Positions 58,202-64,000 of a DNA stretch of 64,000 bases are shown one piece after another. The DNA comes from JAXGXJ01 sp040772905. GTDB lineage: Bacteria > Actinomycetota > Thermoleophilia > RBG-16-64-13. Position 1 is the stretch's first letter. Each line of letters opens with the position of its first letter. The stretch covers positions 1-64,000 of the forward strand of contig JAXGXJ010000014.1 of assembly GCA_040772905.1 (NCBI GenBank), in the 5' to 3' direction. The notes under the pieces were generated by a model. The model worked only from the letters and a program-made list of their open reading frames with translations. It was not told the origin of the DNA and searched no databases. The position numbers and the translations under genes are program-made.

Positions 58202-59482
58202 GTGCCTTTGAATGCCCGTCAGCACCTTAGACGTCCCATCCCTGTGATCATCGCGCTGGTTCTGTTGCTGGCTGTGTTCATCGCTCTCGCGAGCGGGGGT
58301 GTGGCTCTCGCGGTCAGCTACAGCAGCGAGGAGGTCGCGTTCGCAACTCTCATCAACAGCTATCGTGCCAGCAACGGGCTGGCCCCGCTGCTCATCTCGG
58401 ATACTCTGTCGGAGGCAGGCGACCGACACAGTTCTGACATGGGCAAATACGCCTTCTTCGACCACTTCACCAAAGCCTCGGACTGGTTCAAAGTCGGTGC
58501 TTCGCCGGTAGACCGTATGACGGCCACCGGATACGTTTACTCCAGCTACAAGGGTGAGAACATCGCGGCCGGTTACTCCACGGCCGAGGCCGTCTTCCAA
58601 GGTTGGAAGAATTCTCCGGGCCACAACGCCAACATGCTGAACGGTGAGTTCAAGGTCCTGGGCATCTCGTTGGTCGTGGTGAGCGGGTCTCGTTATGGGT
58701 CGTACTGGACCACGGATTTCGGTGGGTATGTCGATCCGTCGGCTCATAACATAGGGTCCGCCACGTCGACCACGGCCGCCCCGACCACCACGACAAGGGC
58801 GACGACCACAACGACAGGGGTCCCGGTGACGACGACCACCGCGCCGACCACGACCACGACGACCGCTGCGGCTCCGACGGTCCCGGTTTCGACTTCCACC
58901 ACGACTACCAGTCTGGGGTCTACCATCGACAGTTCCTTCGTCGACGTCGACAGCGAGACCCTCTACGCGGCCAGCATCAGGGCGATGGCAGAAGAGGAAG
59001 TGGTGACCGGCTACATGGACGGCACCTTCCGGCCCGAGCAGACGGTCACGCGGCAGCAGTTCGCCAAGATGATCATGCTCGCCCTGCACGGCGATGTGCC
59101 TGTGCCTACGACTATCACCTTCCGCGATGTCGCCACGCGCTTGGACGGCGTGGACCCGCTCTACCCCTTGGCTTACGTTGAAGCCTGCGCGGCGGCCGGC
59201 ATCACCATGGGCACGGGTCCGGGCACCTTCGACCCGACTGGAACGGTGACGCGGGCGCAGCTCATCACTATGGTGGCGCGGGCCGCGCAGCTGCCCGCTG
59301 CGCAGCTTGGCGTCACAGCTCCATTCGGAGATTTCAGCAGCCAGCACTACCCGTGGGCTTTGCGCGCCTATGCCGCCGGCCTGCTCGACGGCTTCGTGGA
59401 CATGGGGCGTCACTTTGCGTTCTGGGCACCGGCGACTCGCGCCGAAGTATGTCTGTTGCTCGCTCAGTTGCACGAGTGGTGA
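58202..59482 (+). CDS. CAP-domain protein with Thr-rich linker and three SLH domains (3)
   Basis: About 426 residues from GTG 58202, chosen because GGAGAGG lies at 58188-58194; an upstream in-frame ATG at 58166 has no such site. Signal peptide (VIIALVLLLAVFIALASGGVALA), a full CAP domain (VAFATLINSYRASNGLAPL; EAGDRHSSDMGKY; YKGENIAAGYSTAEAVFQGW; NSPGHNANML) and a T/A/P linker. Three SLH modules follow (FVDVDSETLYAASIRAMAEE; FRDVATRLDGVDPLYPLAYV; FGDFSSQHYPWALRAYAAGL). It is closely related to paralogue 2. Its stop overlaps the next gene's GTG. Confidence 0.92.
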   Translation: MPLNARQHLRRPIPVIIALVLLLAVFIALASGGVALAVSYSSEEVAFATLINSYRASNGLAPLLISDTLSEAGDRHSSDMGKYAFFDHFTKASDWFKVGASPVDRMTATGYVYSSYKGENIAAGYSTAEAVFQGWKNSPGHNANMLNGEFKVLGISLVVVSGSRYGSYWTTDFGGYVDPSAHNIGSATSTTAAPTTTTRATTTTTGVPVTTTTAPTTTTTTAAAPTVPVSTSTTTTSLGSTIDSSFVDVDSETLYAASIRAMAEEEVVTGYMDGTFRPEQTVTRQQFAKMIMLALHGDVPVPTTITFRDVATRLDGVDPLYPLAYVEACAAAGITMGTGPGTFDPTGTVTRAQLITMVARAAQLPAAQLGVTAPFGDFSSQHYPWALRAYAAGLLDGFVDMGRHFAFWAPATRAEVCLLLAQLHEW

Positions 59483-60099
59483 CTCGACTCCTCCGCTCCA
59501 TGGAGATCCATGGCCGGAGGCTCGTATTGCTGAGGGCTTCACTGCTGGCAGCCTTGTCGCTCGCGGCCGTTCTACTTGCGGCGCTTCTGCTCGTCACCTT
59601 CCTGCCCCCGGGGGCAGCAGCAGCCCCGGCGCGGACCGTCGAATACGCCGTCGAAGAGATGGCTTTCGTCAGACTCATCAACGACTATCGCGTTTCCAAC
59701 GGGCTCCAGCCTCTGTTGGTATCCGACCGATTGTCGGAAGCCGGCGATCGCCACTGCCTCGACATGGGCACGTATGACTTCTTCAGCCACATGACCCTCA
59801 CCTCTCACCAGTTCGCGTCGGGCGCCACTGTGCCGGATCGTATGGCGGCCAGCGGCTACGGCTATAACACGTACAGGGGCGAGAACATCGCCGCCGGCCA
59901 CGCCACGGCGGCGGAGGTGTTCGCGGCTTGGAAGGCCTCCCCGGGCCACAACGCCAATATGCTCTCCTCCGATTTCAGCGTGCTGGGCGTGTCTTTGGTG
60001 CACGTGAGCGGCTCGCCCTACGGCTGGTACTGGACCACCGATTTCGGCGGCCGGGCCGATTCGACCTCGCGCGCCTTCGCGGATGTCCTGGTGCGCTGA
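59479..60099 (+). CDS. CAP-domain protein without SLH anchor (4)
   Basis: About 206 residues; a GTG at 59479 overlaps the preceding stop (GTGA), and ATG 59500 is an alternative. It has an N-terminal hydrophobic segment (SLLAALSLAAVLLAALLLVTFL) and a complete CAP domain (MAFVRLINDYRVSNGLQPL; EAGDRHCLDMGTY; YRGENIAAGHATAAEVFAAW; SPGHNANML; WYWTTDFGG). It then ends within 12 residues, with no linker or SLH modules. It would be secreted freely or held only by an uncleaved signal. Probably translated together with paralogue 3. Confidence 0.88.
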   Translation: MTRLLRSMEIHGRRLVLLRASLLAALSLAAVLLAALLLVTFLPPGAAAAPARTVEYAVEEMAFVRLINDYRVSNGLQPLLVSDRLSEAGDRHCLDMGTYDFFSHMTLTSHQFASGATVPDRMAASGYGYNTYRGENIAAGHATAAEVFAAWKASPGHNANMLSSDFSVLGVSLVHVSGSPYGWYWTTDFGGRADSTSRAFADVLVR

Positions 60100-60134
60100 G
60101 CCGCGCTGTCTGGCGTGTACGGCACCGATATCCG

Positions 60135-61145
60135 CTAGGCCAGGCCCCAAGCCACTGCGTTGCCTTCGCACACCTGCGCCTTCTCCTCGTCGGAGATGGG
60201 CAATCCCTTGATGAAGTCGATCCCCCGGTTCATCTGCTCGAAGGGATAGTCGGTGGCCAGGAGGATCTTGTCCAAGCCCAGGGCGTCCCGGGTGCAGTAG
60301 TAGGCCGCCGGTAGGTAGTTGCCGCTCGTCGTCACCAGCATGTTGTTGAGCACGTAGTGGCTGGCCAGTTCCTTGCTGCCCTCGCCAATCTCCGCGCACG
60401 GTTGCGGATATCCCTGGCGATACGCGGTGTCGACGCGGTCGAGCAGGAAGGGGAAAGCCTCGCCGAAGTGGCCCAGGATGATCTTGAGCTTGGGGAACGC
60501 GTCGAACACGCCTCGATGGATCATGCGCAGGAACACCCACATCACCTCGGTGCCGAAGCCGAAAGTGGGGCCGCTGAGGCAGATGCCGAAGGTGCGGATA
60601 TCGGGGATCATCGGCGCGGTGGGATGCAGATAGATGGGTACGCCCAGCTCTTCAGCCTTGGCGAGAAGGGGCCAGTACTGCTTCTCGTCGATGTACGAGT
60701 CGCCAAAGTTCGAGTGCGTGTTCCAGCCCTTGAAGCCCAACTCCTTCACGCAGCGCTCGAGCTCTTTGGTGGCGCTGTCGACATCCTTGGGGGCGAGGGT
60801 GGCCATGCCCATGAGCCGGTCGGGATACGCGTCGATGTACTCAGCGAGGCGGTCGTTCGTGTCGGCGGCGACGCGGGTGGCCAGGGAGGGCTCAAGCGGC
60901 TCCACGCCCGGAGCGGCGAGCGACAGCAGCGCCACATCCACCCCTGCCTCGTCCATGAGCTTGATGCGTCCTTCGCCCATGTCGGCCAGCTTCGGCCCTG
61001 CCCCCGTGGCTCCGATGGGGATCCAGGCGTCCTCCCAGTAGCCGAGGCCTTTGCCCTCCACCACGCGTGGGGTGGTGGTGTTGCTGCGCAGCGTCTCCAT
61101 GTAGAGTTCGGTGACGAAATGGTGTTCGGTGTCGATGGTCTTCAT
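60135..61145 (-). CDS. Amidohydrolase-type decarboxylase/hydrolase (ACMSD-like)
   Basis: A 336-residue metal-dependent hydrolase of the amidohydrolase-2 group. The N-terminus IDTEHHFVTE replaces the usual HxH with E-H-H, as in gamma-resorcylate and related aromatic decarboxylases. Further metal or active-site blocks are YLHPTAP, ILGHFGEAFPF and LLATDYPFEQMNRGIDFI. Length and order are normal. Such enzymes decarboxylate hydroxybenzoates without a cofactor other than the metal. The substrate is not determinable here. It is a single gene, convergent with the CAP genes. Confidence 0.85.
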   Translation of the reverse strand: MKTIDTEHHFVTELYMETLRSNTTTPRVVEGKGLGYWEDAWIPIGATGAGPKLADMGEGRIKLMDEAGVDVALLSLAAPGVEPLEPSLATRVAADTNDRLAEYIDAYPDRLMGMATLAPKDVDSATKELERCVKELGFKGWNTHSNFGDSYIDEKQYWPLLAKAEELGVPIYLHPTAPMIPDIRTFGICLSGPTFGFGTEVMWVFLRMIHRGVFDAFPKLKIILGHFGEAFPFLLDRVDTAYRQGYPQPCAEIGEGSKELASHYVLNNMLVTTSGNYLPAAYYCTRDALGLDKILLATDYPFEQMNRGIDFIKGLPISDEEKAQVCEGNAVAWGLA

Positions 61146-61195
61146 GTGCGGTGTCCTTTCGGTGGCGGGGGTTTTGCCAGAAGGCGCTTCTCCGG

Positions 61196-61699
61196 CTACT
61201 GTGTGTAGTCTTCCACCGGCAATCCGGCCCGGAGCCAGGCCTGGATGCCTCCGTCGACGTTGTAGACCTCGCCGTAGCCGAGGGCGATGAGGATCTCGGC
61301 CCCGGTGCGGCTGCGGTTGCCGCTGTTGCAGATGACGTAGACCGGGCGGTTTTTCGCCAGTTCAGTAAGTGCGCGCTGTTCCAGCTGCCCCAGAGGGATG
61401 AGCACCGACCCGACCGGTACGCCGGTGGTGGCCCACTCGCCCGGTTCGCGCACGTCGACTATCTGGGCGTGCGGGTCGGCTTCCAACCGCTCGTGAGTCT
61501 GTTGGACGTCGACTGTCACGTAGCTGGGTGGCTGCGTCGCGGTCGTTGTGGGCGCGAGTGTGGTCTGCGGCGCATCTGTGGTCCCTGTCGCCGCCGGTGG
61601 TGCGGTGGTCTGCGTGCTTTCCCCTCCGCATGCTGCCAGGGCAGTGAGCGACATGGTGGCCACGAGGATGAGCGCCAGCAGGTATCTGCACATGGACAC
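61196..61699 (-). CDS. Rhodanese-domain lipoprotein
   Basis: 167 residues with a lipoprotein signal (LLALILVATMSLTALAAC, lipobox LAAC), then a short Thr-rich linker and one rhodanese domain. AQIVDVREPGEWATTGVPVG and the active-site loop VICNSGNRSRTGAEIL with its cysteine are intact, as is YNVDGGIQAWLRAGLP at the end. It would act outside the membrane on sulfane sulfur or as a thiol carrier. It is divergent from the DUF2202 lipoprotein gene. Confidence 0.9.
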   Translation of the reverse strand: MSMCRYLLALILVATMSLTALAACGGESTQTTAPPAATGTTDAPQTTLAPTTTATQPPSYVTVDVQQTHERLEADPHAQIVDVREPGEWATTGVPVGSVLIPLGQLEQRALTELAKNRPVYVICNSGNRSRTGAEILIALGYGEVYNVDGGIQAWLRAGLPVEDYTQ

Positions 61700-61721
61700 A
61701 AGTGTACCAGTGCTAAGAGTC

Positions 61722-61766
61722 TTCTCATGGTCTTCTCACCCAGTTCTCATGGTATCCGGGTAAGGT
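61722..61766 (+). promoter_or_regulatory. Three 11-bp direct repeats before a -10 box (OmpR/PhoB-type site)
   Basis: TTCTCA occurs at 61722, 61733 and 61744, i.e. exactly every 11 bases (units TTCTCATGGTC, TTCTCACCCAG, TTCTCATGGTA). TAAGGT (61761-61766) follows the last TTCTCA after 11 bases, the spacing of activator-dependent Pho-box promoters. It drives the DUF2202 gene and could also affect the divergent rhodanese gene. Confidence 0.6.
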
Positions 61767-61848
61767 GTGGGCGACCGGTTTCACGCGCGATGACGGGAAG
61801 ACGCTCGACGATCCGCCGGCTCGTCGATCGATAGAGAGTGAGGTCAGC

Positions 61849-62592
61849 ATGAAGGACAGATCTAGATTCGTCGGGCTCGCGGCCATCGTAGTGGTCTTGC
61901 TGCTGCTGGCTGTTCTGGTTGCCGCGTGCAGCGAGGCAGAGGGCTCGGCGAGCGTCGCTGCCGCGCCCGCCGCCGACACGACGACCACCGCGGACGATCG
62001 CGGCGATCAAGACGTGGTCGGCAACTACGGCAACGGCAGCGGCGCGGCCGGCAGGGGTGGTAACGGGAACCCCGCCGGGAACGACGGCACCGGAGGCAAC
62101 GGCGCGGAGGCCGGGCGCAGCCCGGACGCGACTCACTTGGCGCCTGACACCGCCGCGGGGCCGCTCAGTCAGGAAGAGCAGACCGCACTGCTCTACCTTC
62201 GCGAGGAAGAGAAACTGGCGCACGACGTGTATGTGACCCTGTACGAGAAATGGGGGACGCGCGTCTTCGACAACATCAGCGCCTCTGAGCTCAGGCATAT
62301 GGATAGTGTGAAGAGCCTGCTCGACTCGTACGGTCTGGCCGACCCCGTTCGCAGCGACGAGGTCGGAGTGTTCACCGATCCGGAGCTTCAGGGACTCTAT
62401 GACAGCCTGGTGGCTCAGGGCAGCACCTCTGCAGCCGCGGCCTTGGAGGTGGGGGTGACCATCGAGACGAAGGACATCGAAGACCTGGAGGCTCTCATCG
62501 CCTTCACCACTCACAGCGACGTCCGCGAGGTGGCCGAGAACCTCTTGGCCGGCTCACGGAACCATCTGGCTGCCTTCAGTAGGGGTCGCTAA
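61849..62592 (+). CDS. DUF2202 lipoprotein (ferritin-like helical domain)
   Basis: About 247 residues from ATG 61849. A lipoprotein signal (VVVLLLLAVLVAAC) precedes a flexible Gly/Asn-rich segment (about residues 50-90). The DUF2202 domain follows: LYLREEEKLAHDVYVTLYEK, SASELRHMDSVKSLL and IETKDIEDLEALIAFT. The EEEKLAHD and ExxH elements are arranged like the metal ligands of a ferritin-like four-helix bundle. It is probably surface-exposed and metal-binding. The three-repeat box upstream suggests control by a two-component response regulator. Confidence 0.85.
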   Translation: MKDRSRFVGLAAIVVVLLLLAVLVAACSEAEGSASVAAAPAADTTTTADDRGDQDVVGNYGNGSGAAGRGGNGNPAGNDGTGGNGAEAGRSPDATHLAPDTAAGPLSQEEQTALLYLREEEKLAHDVYVTLYEKWGTRVFDNISASELRHMDSVKSLLDSYGLADPVRSDEVGVFTDPELQGLYDSLVAQGSTSAAAALEVGVTIETKDIEDLEALIAFTTHSDVREVAENLLAGSRNHLAAFSRGR

Positions 62593-62602
62593 GCCTTTGA
62601 CT

Positions 62603-62640
62603 GGGGCCCCAAGCCTGCCTGATGGCAGGCTTGGGGCCCC
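62603..62640 (+). terminator. Long perfect hairpin after the DUF2202 gene
   Basis: A 17-base-pair perfect stem (GGGGCCCCAAGCCTGCC / GGCAGGCTTGGGGCCCC) with a TGAT loop, 11 bases after the stop. The T tract behind it is weak (CTGAGTTT). It probably terminates transcription. Confidence 0.75.
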
Positions 62641-62735
62641 CTGAGTTTCCCGTCGCGGCATCGCGGGGACTTTCGCCGGAAAGGGTGTGTGCAGAACCAC
62701 TCTGAGATCAGCGGGGGCACACAGTGGGACCCACG

Positions 62736-64000
62736 ATGACCGACGACACTTCTCATCATCACGGCCACGACGCTCACGAGGGCCACAGTCCTGAGATGTT
62801 CCGGAACAGGTTCTGGCTCTCTGTGGTCCTCACCGTCCCGGTCGTCTTCTGGTCGGCGCATATAGAGGAGCTGCTCGGCTACCAGGCGCCCGCGTTCGCG
62901 GGTTCGACCTGGATCCCTCCGGTTCTGGGGACGGCCGTCTTTCTCTACGGTGGCCTAGTGTTCCTGAAGGGGGCACTCCGTGAGCTGAGGGCGCGCCTGC
63001 CGGGGATGATGACCCTTATCTCGCTCGCCATCTCGGTGGCGTTCGTCTTCTCCTGGGTGGTTCAGCTGGGGTTGATCGAGGCTGAGGCGCTCTGGTGGGA
63101 GCTCTCGACCCTGGTGACCATCATGCTTCTGGGCCACTGGATTGAGATGCGTTCGATCTCGCAGGCCCAGGGAGCGCTCAAGGAGCTCGCCAAGCTTCTG
63201 CCGGACACCGCGACTCGTATCACCGAACAAGGCGAAGAGACGGTGCCCACGAGCGATCTCCGTGAAGGCGACGTCGTCCTGATCCGCCCGGGAGAGAGTG
63301 TCCCCGTGGACGGGATCGTTCAGAAGGGGGCGAGCACGGTCAACGAGTCGATGCTCACGGGAGAGTCCAGGCCGGTCAAGAAGACCCAGGGAGACCAGGT
63401 CATCGCTGCCACCATCAACGGTGAGGGCTCGCTTCGCGTGGAAGTCACGGGCGCGGGCGACAGGACCAAGATCTCAGGCATCATGAGGCTTGTGTCCGAC
63501 GCGCAGCGGTCGAAGTCCAGGGCGCAGCACTTAGCCGACCGGGCAGCCCAGTTGCTGACCGGAGTGGCTATCGCGGCTGGGGTGATCACGCTCATCGCCT
63601 GGCAGTCGCTGGGGGCGCCGATCGATTTCTCGGTGGTGAGGGTGGTGACCGTTCTGGTCATCGCCTGTCCGCATGCCCTGGGCTTGGCTGTACCTTTGGT
63701 GGTGGCTATTTCCACGACCCTGGGCGCGAGAAACGGCCTCCTGGTGCGGGATAGGCGAGGGTTGGAGGAGGCCAGGAGAGTGGACACGGTGGTCTTCGAC
63801 AAGACGGGGACTCTCACTCTGGGTGAATTCCGTGTGGTGGAGATGATGGTGACGGACGGGCTATCAGAGAGGGAGGCGCTTCGGATAGCGGCCGGGGTGG
63901 AGTCGGAGTCTGAGCATCCCATCGCCCGGGGAATAGTGAATACGGCCGAGGCTCGAGGGATCGAAACACCTGCGGCAGATCGCTTCAAGGCTGCAGCCGG
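62736..64000 (+). CDS. copB: Copper-translocating P-type ATPase, CopB type (C-terminus beyond right edge)
   Basis: At least 421 codons, open to the window end. ATG 62736; an in-frame GTG at 62724 is an alternative start. The N-terminus is histidine-rich (SHHHGHDAHEGH), typical of CopB rather than of CxxC-bearing CopA. The actuator motif TGES (in MLTGESRPVKK) and the transmembrane metal motif CPH (IACPHALGLA, about residue 310) are present, as is the phosphorylation site DKTGTLT (about residue 355). CPH defines the P1B-3 group, which exports Cu(II)/Cu(I). The nucleotide-binding domain is cut off by the edge. Confidence 0.92.
   Translation, partial: MTDDTSHHHGHDAHEGHSPEMFRNRFWLSVVLTVPVVFWSAHIEELLGYQAPAFAGSTWIPPVLGTAVFLYGGLVFLKGALRELRARLPGMMTLISLAISVAFVFSWVVQLGLIEAEALWWELSTLVTIMLLGHWIEMRSISQAQGALKELAKLLPDTATRITEQGEETVPTSDLREGDVVLIRPGESVPVDGIVQKGASTVNESMLTGESRPVKKTQGDQVIAATINGEGSLRVEVTGAGDRTKISGIMRLVSDAQRSKSRAQHLADRAAQLLTGVAIAAGVITLIAWQSLGAPIDFSVVRVVTVLVIACPHALGLAVPLVVAISTTLGARNGLLVRDRRGLEEARRVDTVVFDKTGTLTLGEFRVVEMMVTDGLSEREALRIAAGVESESEHPIARGIVNTAEARGIETPAADRFKAAA

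Overview
The window is high-GC DNA from around a bacterial replication origin. It most resembles a deep-branching, S-layer-bearing member of the Actinomycetota or a relative. The reasons are the rpmH-rnpA-yidD-yidC-jag arm opposite dnaA-dnaN-S4-recF-dciA-gyrB-gyrA, the GC bias, frequent GTG/TTG starts, a DUF721/DciA helicase loader and actinobacterial-style SpoIID architecture. mnmE with a GidA-like gene after jag is a more Firmicutes-like arrangement. The taxonomic guess is inference.

Layout. 1-5242 (minus strand): diverged GidA-like flavoprotein, mnmE, jag, yidC, yidD, rnpA and rpmH, read from a strong promoter at 5336-5364. 5243-6142: origin-type region with DnaA boxes. 6143-16728 (plus strand): an orphan ATPase/winged-helix gene, then dnaA, dnaN, an S4 protein, recF, dciA, gyrB and gyrA. 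16846-22953: zinc peptidase, a CbiA-like protein without its catalytic residues, chorismate mutase, bifunctional nuclease, tRNA-Ile, tRNA-Ala, universal stress protein, degenerate GGDEF protein and D-Ala-D-Ala ligase.

22969-37910 is an envelope-polymer locus. It holds an amidohydrolase, larB, wecB, a Tat-type FAD oxidoreductase, a DUF4330 protein, an O-antigen-ligase-like protein, three glycosyltransferases, tagA/wecG, csaB and murJ. Nearly every gene from about 23.4 to 35.6 kb is broken by small indels while the amino-acid sequence stays conserved across them. That pattern suggests locally poor base calling more than gene decay.

38073-60099 holds proteins that would be anchored to that polymer. 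These are an M23 endopeptidase, an AMIN/Amidase_3 amidase, a SpoIID-like protein and a zinc metalloprotease, all with SLH domains. There is also a large S-layer protein, an SLH/Ig-like protein, and four CAP (SCP/PR1) proteins, three of them with Thr-rich linkers and SLH domains. A hicBA toxin-antitoxin pair and an ECF sigma factor with a membrane-tethered putative anti-sigma lie among them. After this come a decarboxylase-type amidohydrolase, a rhodanese lipoprotein, a DUF2202 lipoprotein behind a three-repeat response-regulator-type box, and the start of a CopB-type ATPase that runs off the right edge.

How it fits together (inference from known families): WecB makes UDP-ManNAc, TagA/WecG transfers ManNAc to a lipid-linked acceptor, the other glycosyltransferases extend it, CsaB pyruvylates it, and a MurJ-family flippase and O-antigen-ligase-like protein export and assemble it. 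SLH domains bind pyruvylated ManNAc in such polymers. The window therefore appears to encode both the anchor and a large set of its clients.
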